Notes under the pieces: generated by a model
Told to the model about the DNA's origin: nothing
The model's database searches: none
What the model saw: the letters and a program-made list of their open reading frames with translations, nothing else
In this document: piece by piece, positions 26,706 to 34,351 of the stretch
Numbering within the stretch: position 1 is the first letter of the stretch
Layout: every line of letters begins with the position of its first letter
Assembly: GCA_934169575.1 (NCBI GenBank)
Contig: CAKPOA010000008.1
Coordinates: forward strand, 1-60,906
DNA from: an uncultured Clostridia bacterium
Lineage (GTDB): Bacteria; Bacillota; Clostridia; TANB77; CAG-508
DNA length: 60,906 nt
Reading direction: 5' to 3'
Program-made: the position numbers and the translations under genes

Positions 26706-26734
26706 ATTTACAAATGTTAAATTTCGTAGTATAA
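26706..26734 (+). promoter_or_regulatory. Promoter of the DUF3644 gene
   Basis: TTTACA, 17-bp spacer, TATAAT. The leader that follows has a short hairpin TTAGAT .. ATCTAA at about 26764-26787 before the RBS GAAGGTG. Confidence 0.7.
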
Positions 26735-26812
26735 TTGCTTTTAATAGGTTAAAATCATAGTTTATTAGATGGAAAACCTTGTATCTAAACTGACAATAGA
26801 AGGTGAAAATAA

Positions 26813-27787
26813 ATGAACAAAAATGAACAAAAAAAAGAATTAATTAATAAAATGCTAGAAAAATCACAGGAAGCATTTTTATTAGCTATAGAAATTTATA
26901 ATAAACCTACTATAAAATATAGATTAGAAGGTTTTGCATTTTTTGTATGTAATGCATGGGAGTTATTGTTAAAAGCCCATATTATAAAAAATAATAATAT
27001 AGATAGTATATATTATAAAAATAAACCAGACAGAACTATTGCATTGACCGACTGCATAAAAAAAGTCTTTACAAACGAAAAAGACCCTGCTAGAAAAAAT
27101 TTAGAAATAATTGTAGATTTAAGAAATACATCTACTCATTTTATAATTAAGGAAATGGAAAATATTTACCTTCCATTTCTACAGGCTAATACTTTAAATT
27201 ATTCACAAAAATTATTTGATTTCTTTAATATAGATATTACCAAAAATATAGATACTTCTTTTTTATCTTTAGTAACAAACAATTCTAATTTAAGTGATGC
27301 AGAAATATTAAGCATATATGGAAATGAAATCTTTGATAAATATAAAAAAGTAAGAAATGAAACAACTAATTTATTAGAAAATGAAAAAAATAATAAATTA
27401 GCAATAAATGTTAATTTAAACTTAAGAGTAGTTAAAAATGCTAAGGACGCACAATTAACTTTTTCAATATCAAAAGATGCAGAAGATTCTATCTATATTG
27501 TAGATAAAATAAAAGATATAAATACTACTTATCCATACTCTCAAAAAAATGCAAGAGAATTGATTATGAATAATTTAAAAAGAAAAGATATTGAAATAAA
27601 TTTACATCAAAGAAATTTCAATTTAATCTGCAATAAATACAATTTAAAAGATAACGAAGACTACTTTTACTATCACAATCTTTCCAAAAGATATATGTGT
27701 TCTCAAAAACTAATAGACTTTGTAACAAAATTACTTCTGGAAAATCCACAATTAATAGATAATATTAAATTAGAAAGCAAAAAATGA
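26813..27787 (+). CDS. DUF3644 domain protein
   Basis: A 324-aa protein whose first third (SQEAFLLAIEIYNKPTIKYRLEGFAFFVCNAWELLLKAHII, later NLEIIVDLRNTSTHFI) matches DUF3644, a HEPN-like helical domain found in scattered bacteria, often in variable or defence-linked loci. An R-x4-6-H-like pattern is present (RNTSTH). The last third holds a small winged-helix-like part. It is alone on the plus strand between minus-strand genes, with its own promoter and a structured 3' end, which suggests a self-contained, laterally acquired unit. Function is unknown. Confidence 0.78.
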   Translation: MNKNEQKKELINKMLEKSQEAFLLAIEIYNKPTIKYRLEGFAFFVCNAWELLLKAHIIKNNNIDSIYYKNKPDRTIALTDCIKKVFTNEKDPARKNLEIIVDLRNTSTHFIIKEMENIYLPFLQANTLNYSQKLFDFFNIDITKNIDTSFLSLVTNNSNLSDAEILSIYGNEIFDKYKKVRNETTNLLENEKNNKLAINVNLNLRVVKNAKDAQLTFSISKDAEDSIYIVDKIKDINTTYPYSQKNARELIMNNLKRKDIEINLHQRNFNLICNKYNLKDNEDYFYYHNLSKRYMCSQKLIDFVTKLLLENPQLIDNIKLESKK

Positions 27788-27875
27788 GTTAACCCCAGGG
27801 GCAAAGGATTCTAAATGTATAAATATACATCTACTCCCATTTGGGAACCCAGCCTTATCCTTCTCAAGTTAACTC
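27786..27875 (+). ncRNA. Candidate structured RNA at the 3' end of the DUF3644 gene
   Basis: An outer stem GAGTTAAC/GTTAACTC (27786-27793 with 27868-27875), a second stem AAGGAT/ATCCTT (27804-27809 with 27857-27862), and two inner hairpins ATGTAT-AAAT-ATACAT (27815-27830) and CCCA-TT-TGGG (27836-27845): a closed four-helix junction-like fold of about 90 nt. The first stem starts inside the stop codon. No known family recognised. Confidence 0.5.
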
Positions 27876-27977
27876 TTATTATATATAGTATACAAACTTT
27901 TATAAAAAAATGCAAGCTTTTTATAAAAATTGTTAAAAATTTGTTAATTTATTGTAATATTTTTGCAATATTTCATT

Positions 27978-28036
27978 ACACAACATTAAGGCAATAGAAA
28001 AAATCAAATATTTTTTCTATTGCCTTAATGTTGTGT
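27978..28036. terminator. Perfect 27-bp inverted repeat
   Basis: Left arm 27978-28004 and right arm 28010-28036 are exact complements around a CAAAT loop; the stem contains an internal A6/T6 tract. It lies downstream of tRNA-Thr and efp on the minus strand and between convergent units. A terminator is the likely role but the stem is longer than needed. Confidence 0.6.
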
Positions 28037-28049
28037 ATATCTTTGTTTC

Positions 28050-28125
28050 TGGAGCTTCTAACGGGAATTGAACCCGTGACCTCAGCTTTACCAAAGCTGC
28101 ACTCTACCGACTGAGCTATAGAAGC
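28050..28125 (-). tRNA. tRNA-Thr (anticodon GGU)
   Basis: A 76-nt cloverleaf with encoded CCA: acceptor GCTTCTA/TAGAAGC, anticodon stem CAGCT/AGCTG around loop TTGGTAA, T arm ACGGG-TTCAATT-CCCGT. It lies 40 bp after efp on the same strand. Confidence 0.95.
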
Positions 28126-28165
28126 ATATACATTAAAAGGGAGATTTCCTCTCCCTGTTTGAATA

Positions 28166-28732
28166 CTATACTCTTTCCATATATTCACATGTACGAGTAT
28201 CAATTCTTAAAACATCACCTATATTTACAAACATAGGAACTTGTATTTCTAAACCTGTTTCAAGTGTTGCTGGTTTACCAGAAGTTGTTGTTGTGTTTCC
28301 AGCAAATCCTGGTTCTGTATATGTAACTTCCAATTCAACAAAAATTGGAGGTTCAACAGCAAATACTTTGCCTTTATATGATAATATTTTAACTTGCATA
28401 TTTTCTTTCAAATATTTTAAACAATCACCTAATTGTTCTTTATTTAAAGGCATTTGATCATATGTTTCATTATCCATAAAATAATATAGATCTCCATCAT
28501 TATATAAATATTGCATTTCCTTTTTTTCTATTTCTGCTCCTGGATATTTATCAGATGGATTAAATGTTTTTTCTAAAACTGCACCTGTTATAACATTTTT
28601 TAATTTTGTTCTTACAAAAGCTGAGCCTTTACCAGGTTTTACATGTTGAAATTCAACAACTCTAAATACATTTCCTTCCATTTCAAATGTTGTTCCATTT
28701 CTAAAATCTCCTGCTGAATAAACTGCTGCCAT
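28166..28732 (-). CDS. efp: Translation elongation factor P
   Basis: About 188 aa, three-domain EF-P: AAVYSAGDFRNGTTFEMEGNVFRVVEFQHVKPGKGSAFVRTKLKN with the loop Lys of KPGKGSAF that is modified or acts at the ribosome, and the C-terminal GLEIQVPMFVNIGDVLRIDTRTCEYMER. It relieves ribosome stalling at polyproline. ATG 28732 is preferred with AAGGAGA about 8 nt upstream; a TTG two codons earlier is the alternative. The gene for the Xaa-Pro peptidase lies upstream, a common pairing. Confidence 0.96.
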   Translation of the reverse strand: MAAVYSAGDFRNGTTFEMEGNVFRVVEFQHVKPGKGSAFVRTKLKNVITGAVLEKTFNPSDKYPGAEIEKKEMQYLYNDGDLYYFMDNETYDQMPLNKEQLGDCLKYLKENMQVKILSYKGKVFAVEPPIFVELEVTYTEPGFAGNTTTTSGKPATLETGLEIQVPMFVNIGDVLRIDTRTCEYMERV

Positions 28733-28789
28733 AATCAATTCTCCTTGTATTATTATTTAGGTTTTTTAGGTTCCTATAAACCTTTTTAA

Positions 28790-29848
28790 CTATATTATTA
28801 TACACTCTTTACTTGATTCTGTCAATACCACAGGTTTATCCTTTGTTATCAAAATTGTATCTTCAATTCTTATTCCAAAATCTCCTAATATATATATACC
28901 TGGTTCATCTGTAATAATCATATTCTCTTTTATATAATAATCATTTGTTGTACTAAAAACTGGTTTCTCATGTATTTCCATTCCTACTCCATGACCTAAA
29001 CCATGAATTAAATCAAAACCACTTAATTTAAAATCACCAATAACATCTTGTACAATTGGTTTTAAATTTGCTCCATCATTTAATCTTTCAATAACATTTT
29101 TTTGATTTTTCAAAACTATATGATATACCCTTTTTTGTTCTTCTGTTGGATTACCAACAAATATGGTTCTTGTCATATCAGAGCAATATCCATTTACTAT
29201 ACATCCCATGTCTATAGTTATTATATCTCTTTCTTGAATTTTCCTGTCAGATGGTACAGCATGTGGTTTTGAAGAATTTTCTCCTGATGCTACAATTGTA
29301 TCAAAAGCAAGTCCGTCTGCATTTTCTTCAAAAAATTCTTCTATTTTTTTTGCAATTTGTTTTTCACTCATTCCAACTTTTATATAACTTAACAAAAACT
29401 CAAAACATTTATCTGTTATATGACAAGCTTTCGTTATATTTTGTATTTCTTTTTCATCTTTTATACTTCTAATATTTGAAATTATAGAATCTGCTTCAAC
29501 AAAATTATTTATTTTATATTTATACATATATTCTTTATATTTAGAATATGTCACATAATTTTCTTCAAATCCAACATTTTCGCAAAACATAAAAAAGTTT
29601 TCATATTCATCTTTAGAAATATTTTTATAATTATCAATTATAATTTCATCAAATGGCGTAATAACACTATTTACATATTCAATATATCTTCCATCTGTAA
29701 TATAAATATTCTCTTTTCTTGTTATTAAAAAAGTGCCTTCTGCCTCTATCCCTGTTAAATATTTCACATTTACAGGATTAGTTATTATCATCCCCTGAAT
29801 TTGTGCACCAGCCATTTTATTTCTTAATGTTTGAATTCTATCATTCAT
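28790..29848 (-). CDS. pepP: Xaa-Pro aminopeptidase-family metallopeptidase (M24B)
   Basis: A protein of about 352 aa with the creatinase N-domain (residues 1-125) and the pita-bread M24 domain. Metal ligands are visible: IITIDMGCI and GYCSDMTRTIF (two Asp), LIHGLGHGVGMEIHEKP (His), ITDEPGIYI (Glu) and GIRIEDTILIT (Glu). It removes the residue before proline. Start: two ATGs at 29860 and 29848 share one AGAGG; the first is too close to it, the second slightly far, so the start is uncertain by 4 codons. Upstream of efp. Confidence 0.9.
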   Translation of the reverse strand: MNDRIQTLRNKMAGAQIQGMIITNPVNVKYLTGIEAEGTFLITRKENIYITDGRYIEYVNSVITPFDEIIIDNYKNISKDEYENFFMFCENVGFEENYVTYSKYKEYMYKYKINNFVEADSIISNIRSIKDEKEIQNITKACHITDKCFEFLLSYIKVGMSEKQIAKKIEEFFEENADGLAFDTIVASGENSSKPHAVPSDRKIQERDIITIDMGCIVNGYCSDMTRTIFVGNPTEEQKRVYHIVLKNQKNVIERLNDGANLKPIVQDVIGDFKLSGFDLIHGLGHGVGMEIHEKPVFSTTNDYYIKENMIITDEPGIYILGDFGIRIEDTILITKDKPVVLTESSKECIII

Positions 29849-29869
29849 GGTAATTAACATTCCTCTCTA

Positions 29870-30625
29870 TTAATTTCTATTATACAATCCTAAAGTAAAT
29901 ATATTTAATAAAATTGTTATTAATATATTATATGGAACAAAAATTACAATTAAAGTTGCAATAACTATAAATGGTCCAAAAGGTATGTATTGATCCATAT
30001 TTTTTCTTCTGACTATAAGTAAAATTATACTCAAAATTGCTGCAACTAAAAAAGATACTAATGCAATTATAATTATATTTGTAAGTCCAAAATATAATCC
30101 TAATGCTCCCATCAATTTCACATCACCAAGTCCCATAGCTTCTTTTCCATAAAATAGTCCTCCAAGTAATGTTATAGCTAAGAATATTCCTCCACCTACA
30201 AGCATTCCAAGTAACATATTTATTGTAATTGCAACATTTGATAAACCATATAAAAATGCAAAAGCAAGACCAATTTCAAACATAGTAAGAGATAATCTAT
30301 TTGGTATTATTGTTAATCTATAATCTATAGTAAATACTGTTAATAACATTGGTGTTAAAATCATATATTTTATTAAATCAAGATTTTCTATAAAACCAGA
30401 TTTTATTCCAAATTTATATAAAAGTGCTATATATATAATAGCAGTTAATATCATTAAAATATAATTTGGATTAAAATCTGCCATATATTCTTTAAAAGTT
30501 CCTTTTCCAATTACTTTTTTATAATCTGGAAGTCTTTTATCCATCCAATTCACAAATTCCCCTACAATTAAACCAAGTACAGATATTATTATATAATATC
30601 CTATATTTACATCATTAAAATACAT
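29870..30625 (-). CDS. Prepilin (type IV leader) peptidase
   Basis: A 251-aa membrane protein with about eight helices. The two catalytic Asp motifs of family A24 are present: FTIDYRLTIIPNRLS (near residue 99) and AMGLGDVKLMGALGLYFG (GxGD, near residue 165). The N-terminal cysteine-rich methylase region of classical PilD is absent, as in short Gram-positive enzymes. It is the obvious enzyme for the GITLIAL-type signals of the five pilin-like proteins in this window, although it lies apart from them among housekeeping genes. It follows yqeG by 3 nt. Confidence 0.9.
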   Translation of the reverse strand: MYFNDVNIGYYIIISVLGLIVGEFVNWMDKRLPDYKKVIGKGTFKEYMADFNPNYILMILTAIIYIALLYKFGIKSGFIENLDLIKYMILTPMLLTVFTIDYRLTIIPNRLSLTMFEIGLAFAFLYGLSNVAITINMLLGMLVGGGIFLAITLLGGLFYGKEAMGLGDVKLMGALGLYFGLTNIIIIALVSFLVAAILSIILLIVRRKNMDQYIPFGPFIVIATLIVIFVPYNILITILLNIFTLGLYNRN

Positions 30626-30628
30626 ATT

Positions 30629-31141
30629 TTATTTTTCCTCTCTGTATAACTGAAATTTCTGTTTTAATTTATTTTCAATAGGTCTTTTCCAAGCTGTATA
30701 CCAATAATCTTTTTTATCTACTGGATCAACCAATATTGTAAACATTTTGCATCTATTTCCACCAATTACATCTGTAAAAATTTGATCACCAACAACCCCT
30801 ATATTTTCATTGTTGATTTTGAGTTCTTGTTGTATCTCATTAAAGCCTTTTTTAGATGGTTTTTTTGCTAATATTTTATATGGTATTTCTAATTTATTTG
30901 CAACTTTTTTCACTTTTTCTTTTTTGTTTGTGTTTGATAAAATATACATTTTTATTCCTTGTCCTTGTAATTCTTTTGACCATTCTTCAACTTCTTTTGA
31001 CATCTTTTTTGTATAATCTATTAATGTATTATCAACATCTAATATTAAAGCTTTTATTTTATTTTTTATTAAAAACTGTATTGTTATTTGTTGCACATTT
31101 TTAAAATATGCTTTTGGATATATTAGTTTTTTTTTATCCAT
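30629..31141 (-). CDS. yqeG: YqeG family HAD IIIA-type phosphatase
   Basis: About 170 aa. HAD motif I as ALILDVDNTLIDY, motif II as MYILSNTNKKEK, motif III Lys in ILAKKPSKKGFNE and motif IV in IGVVGDQIFTDVIGGNRCKMFTILVDP. This matches YqeG. The start 31141 has GAAGGGAAGAAG just upstream; a longer frame has no RBS. First of a small operon with the prepilin peptidase. Physiological substrate unknown. Confidence 0.9.
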   Translation of the reverse strand: MDKKKLIYPKAYFKNVQQITIQFLIKNKIKALILDVDNTLIDYTKKMSKEVEEWSKELQGQGIKMYILSNTNKKEKVKKVANKLEIPYKILAKKPSKKGFNEIQQELKINNENIGVVGDQIFTDVIGGNRCKMFTILVDPVDKKDYWYTAWKRPIENKLKQKFQLYREEK

Positions 31142-31164
31142 GTAGTAACTTCTTCCCTTCTTTA

Positions 31165-31335
31165 ATTCCATATTTTAAACTTTATATTTTATTATTCATG
31201 TAATACCACGTAAGCGACCAAACCAGCAATGCGAGTGCGATTGCAGCAATTTTCATTTAATTAATTTCTTATATGGAAATTGCGACTGCAAGGTATAAAT
31301 GAATAATAAAATATAAAGTTTAAGTATTGATTAAC
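31165..31335 (+). mobile_element. Palindromic mobile element, diverged copy C
   Basis: Core conserved (CGTAAGCGACCAAACC, GAGTGCGATTGCAGCAATTTTC, GCGACTGC), stem arms AAACTTTATATTTTATTATT and its exact complement on the right, entirely different in sequence from the other copies yet perfectly paired. The right terminal part (ATTGATTAAC) encodes the last codons and stop of the gene at 31320. Confidence 0.75.
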
Positions 31336-32015
31336 ATTATGATAGCTAATATAATTGTTTTCAAACAAATCTTTAAAAACATATCATAATTTATGGCTTT
31401 TATTCCTATACTATTTAAATTATCATATTCATTTATGATATTTTCTATATCTTCATTATTTGAAATTTTTTGTTCTTTCAAATATTGTTTAGCTACAAAT
31501 CTTGCTTTTATCATAGCATCATTTTCTAAATATGATTTCACAAAATAATGTATAAATCCTAATATCATATATATCATCAAAAACAGCATTTTTTCTTTAA
31601 TAATCCCTGTTAATGATAAAATTGCAATTATGAAAAATGATAAAATATAAATATTTGAAAATATGTAATTAAATATTAATATTCTTCTATTTTGAATTGA
31701 ATGCAAACACTCATGAGCAATAGTTTGTACACGTGTAAAACTATCCCTCATGTTTGCAATTATAATTTTATTTGTTATTGCTATATATAAACAATTTCCT
31801 GCATTTTTTTCTTCTACAATTTCAACATCTTCGTTTTTTAATTTTTTTAAAATTGATTTACATATTTCAATATTAGATGGATATTTTTTTATCTCATCAT
31901 CTAATTTTTTATTATTTTCTGCAATTTCTTTTATTTTCTTAAAATTAATATCATAAACTATTTGCAAAATTATTAAACTAATTATCAAAAAAACAATAAT
32001 AATAATTAAATCCAT
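31320..32015 (-). CDS. Membrane-bound zinc metallopeptidase-like protein
   Basis: A 231-aa protein: N-terminal helix (residues 1-21), a short soluble part, then the zinc motif TIAHECLHSIQNRR (HExxH near residue 101), and two helices at about 118-136 and 143-160, with a further C-terminal helix. The layout resembles a short YugP-like neutral zinc peptidase. The last codons are inside the right end of mobile element copy C, so its C-terminus may have been extended or altered by the insertion. Upstream of it is ylbF. Confidence 0.6.
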   Translation of the reverse strand: MDLIIIIVFLIISLIILQIVYDINFKKIKEIAENNKKLDDEIKKYPSNIEICKSILKKLKNEDVEIVEEKNAGNCLYIAITNKIIIANMRDSFTRVQTIAHECLHSIQNRRILIFNYIFSNIYILSFFIIAILSLTGIIKEKMLFLMIYMILGFIHYFVKSYLENDAMIKARFVAKQYLKEQKISNNEDIENIINEYDNLNSIGIKAINYDMFLKICLKTIILAIIMLINT

Positions 32016-32027
32016 AAATAACCTCTA

Positions 32028-32363
32028 CTATTTAATTAAATCTCTAACTGATTCTGAAATAATTTTATTAACATCTCCAAGCATAACATTAAATTTTAGT
32101 TCTGCATCAAAATATTTTTTTGCTTCCATATTTTCGATAAGTTCTCTATATAAATCTTGAACTTTTTTTATTTTTTCTTCATCAATTTTTCCTGTTTGCA
32201 TAGTAGACATTTGTTCTTCATATCTTGCCATTTCAAATTCATTTATTTTCTTTTTTAATTCTTCATTTAAATTTATAGTTTGTTTTGCCATTTTATAATT
32301 TATAAATTCTTCAGAATCTTTTATCTCTTGTGCCAATCTATTTGCTGTATCATAAACCTGCAT
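32028..32363 (-). CDS. YlbF/YmcA family regulator
   Basis: A 111-aa all-helical protein: VYDTANRLAQEIKDSEEFINYKMAKQTIN and the later FEMARYEEQMSTMQTGKIDEEKIKKVQDLYRELIENMEAKKYFDAELKFNVMLGDVNKIISES match the Com_YlbF family. In Bacillus the YlbF/YmcA/YaaT complex helps RNase Y mature mRNAs and affects competence and sporulation. Which paralogue this is cannot be told. Confidence 0.85.
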   Translation of the reverse strand: MQVYDTANRLAQEIKDSEEFINYKMAKQTINLNEELKKKINEFEMARYEEQMSTMQTGKIDEEKIKKVQDLYRELIENMEAKKYFDAELKFNVMLGDVNKIISESVRDLIK

Positions 32364-32381
32364 AATGCACTCCTTTCAAAA

Positions 32382-33671
32382 TTAAGCATATAATTGTTTT
32401 TTTCTTGTAAATGGAATAAGATTTTTAAATTCGTTTTCTTTTGTCTTTTTAATTTTTCCAGAATTTACTTGTTCCATTTCTTTGCGTTGTTTGTCTGCAA
32501 CTTTTTCACAAATTGCTTTCATATATATAAAATGTGTATTTTGAGCAATTTTATTCCAACTATATTCATTTCTAACTTTAGCTTTAGCTTTTTTTACCAC
32601 ATTTGCTGATAATTGAGGATCATATAATAATTCTAAAATAGAATCAGCAATAGAATTTGCATTTCCAGCATAACATTTCATACCATTTTCTCTGTGTTGT
32701 ACTATCTCATTTAATCCACCAATATCAGACACAACAACAGGAACTTCTGCAAGCATTGCCTCTAATGCAACAATTCCAAATGGTTCATATGTACTTGGAA
32801 ATACTGCAACATCAGCTGCTTTATATAATTTTCCAACATCTTTACCATTTACATATCCTGCAAAATATACTTTTTCCCCTAATCCTAAGGCATTAGCTTG
32901 TGCTCTTAATTCATCTATCATTCCACCTTTACCTGCAACTACAAGTTTAGCATCATGATAACCATTCAATATTTTTGGCATTGCAGTAATCAAATGTTGA
33001 ATACCTTTTTCATATACTAGTCTTCCCATAAATAGAATTATTTTTTCATTATCCATTGCATATCTTCTTCTGAAATCATAATCCCTTTCTATTCCAGAAT
33101 AATTTAGTGTATTTACACCATTTGGCACAACATTTATTTTTTCAAATGGTAATCCAAATAGTCTTTGCAATTCACCTTTCATATAATTACTATTTACTAT
33201 TACTTCTGTAGATTCATATGTTAACATCCATTCTGTATCATTTATATATTTTTGTTGTTCATCTCTTATGCCACTATTTCTACCTGCTTCAGTTGCATGT
33301 ATTGTAGATATTAATGGTATATCATAAGAATTTTTCAAAGTTTTTGCAGCATATGCAACAAGCCAATCATGTGCATGTATAACATCAAATGCCCCTTCTT
33401 TTTGCATTATTTCTGATGCTTTTGCAACCATATTAAAATTAAGTTGCATAATCCAATCAATAAAATTATTTGCATTTATCATAAAGTTATCAACTCTATA
33501 TACTTTTACACCTTTATCTAATTCATAATATGGTGCATCACCTTCTCTATATGTGACAACTGTAACCTCATGCCCATCTTTTATTAATCTTTTTGATAAA
33601 TCATTTACAACTCTTGCTATTCCTCCAACTATTCTTGGTGGATATTCCCATGTTAACATTAGAATTTTCAT
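32382..33671 (-). CDS. Glycosyltransferase family 4 (glycogen-synthase-like)
   Basis: A 429-aa GT-B enzyme. The start MKILMLTWEYPPRIVGGIARVV with the GG loop, HAHDWLVAYAA, and the C-terminal VFPSTYEPFGIVALEAMLAEVPVVVSDIGGLNEIV (EX7E) are GT4/GT5-like features. Related enzymes make glycogen from NDP-glucose or glycosylate lipids. A possible promoter (TTTACA and TAAAAT with 17 bp) lies about 100 bp upstream on the minus strand, so it may head the operon with ylbF. Acceptor unknown. Confidence 0.88.
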   Translation of the reverse strand: MKILMLTWEYPPRIVGGIARVVNDLSKRLIKDGHEVTVVTYREGDAPYYELDKGVKVYRVDNFMINANNFIDWIMQLNFNMVAKASEIMQKEGAFDVIHAHDWLVAYAAKTLKNSYDIPLISTIHATEAGRNSGIRDEQQKYINDTEWMLTYESTEVIVNSNYMKGELQRLFGLPFEKINVVPNGVNTLNYSGIERDYDFRRRYAMDNEKIILFMGRLVYEKGIQHLITAMPKILNGYHDAKLVVAGKGGMIDELRAQANALGLGEKVYFAGYVNGKDVGKLYKAADVAVFPSTYEPFGIVALEAMLAEVPVVVSDIGGLNEIVQHRENGMKCYAGNANSIADSILELLYDPQLSANVVKKAKAKVRNEYSWNKIAQNTHFIYMKAICEKVADKQRKEMEQVNSGKIKKTKENEFKNLIPFTRKKQLYA

Positions 33672-33806
33672 TTATTCTTACCCCTTTCAGATTTGTATAT
33701 TACTAAATCTTTTACTTTTGTTTTTTCGACATTTTTTCTTCTACTATTTTATACAAACATTTGCAAAATGTAAAGAGTTTTTTCAAAAATATTTAACTTT
33801 TTTATT

Positions 33807-33835
33807 GACTTAAGTAAAAAAAAATGTTATAAATA
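33807..33835 (+). promoter_or_regulatory. tRNA-Glu promoter
   Basis: TTGACT, 17-bp spacer, TATAAA; 16 bp before the tRNA 5' end. Confidence 0.8.
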
Positions 33836-33851
33836 TATAGATGACTTTTCT

Positions 33852-33926
33852 GGCCCCTTGGTCAAGCGGTTAAGACGCCACCCTCTCAAGGTGGAATCAT
33901 GGGTTCGATTCCCGTAGGGGTCACCA
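33852..33926 (+). tRNA. tRNA-Glu (anticodon CUC)
   Basis: A 75-nt cloverleaf with encoded CCA: acceptor GGCCCCT/AGGGGTC, anticodon stem CCACC/GGTGG around loop CTCTCAA, T arm ATGGG-TTCGATT-CCCGT. Own promoter and terminator. Confidence 0.92.
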
Positions 33927-33930
33927 AAAT

Positions 33931-33965
33931 AGAGTATTAAGCATTTTGCTTAATACTCTTTATTT
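33931..33965 (+). terminator. tRNA-Glu terminator
   Basis: AGAGTATTAAGC, loop ATTTT, GCTTAATACTCT, then a T-rich tail; convergent with the small gene at 33970. Confidence 0.8.
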
Positions 33966-33969
33966 ACTA

Positions 33970-34293
33970 CTATTCATTTTCAGTATTTTCTTCATTTGGT
34001 GTTGTTTCTGTAGCATTTTCTTCATTATTAGTTGTTTCTTTATTTGGTGTTTCTGTTGCATTTTCTGTATTTCCATTTTGTTCTTGATTTTCAGTTGTTT
34101 GTTCATTATTTTCAGTAGCTTGATTTTCCTCATCATTTTCTACCGTGTTTTCTTCAACAGAAGTGTTTTGAGTAACATTATTTGAATCTTGCTTACTATC
34201 TGAATTCATCCAAACAATTCCCCAAATCAATACAACTAAAATTATTATCATCCCCAATATTTTTAATAGTTCAATTTTTGTGTTTTTGTCCAT
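33970..34293 (-). CDS. Small membrane-anchored low-complexity protein
   Basis: A 107-aa protein: a short cytoplasmic start (MDKNTKIELLKI), one transmembrane helix (residues 11-29), and a tail of about 78 residues made almost only of Asn, Glu, Thr, Gln in repeats such as NEENATETTPN. The tail is probably disordered and extracytoplasmic. No family recognised. Monocistronic, downstream of nothing obvious and convergent with tRNA-Glu. Confidence 0.6.
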   Translation of the reverse strand: MDKNTKIELLKILGMIIILVVLIWGIVWMNSDSKQDSNNVTQNTSVEENTVENDEENQATENNEQTTENQEQNGNTENATETPNKETTNNEENATETTPNEENTENE

Positions 34294-34351
34294 TTCAATC
34301 CTCCATTCTATTACACAAAATATTTCCGTTTTTATTTTAGCACATTATTTT

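Noticed and set aside
27815..27997. 60-aa plus-strand ORF after the DUF3644 gene
   Set aside because: Lies in the candidate structured RNA and perfect hairpin, with no RBS.
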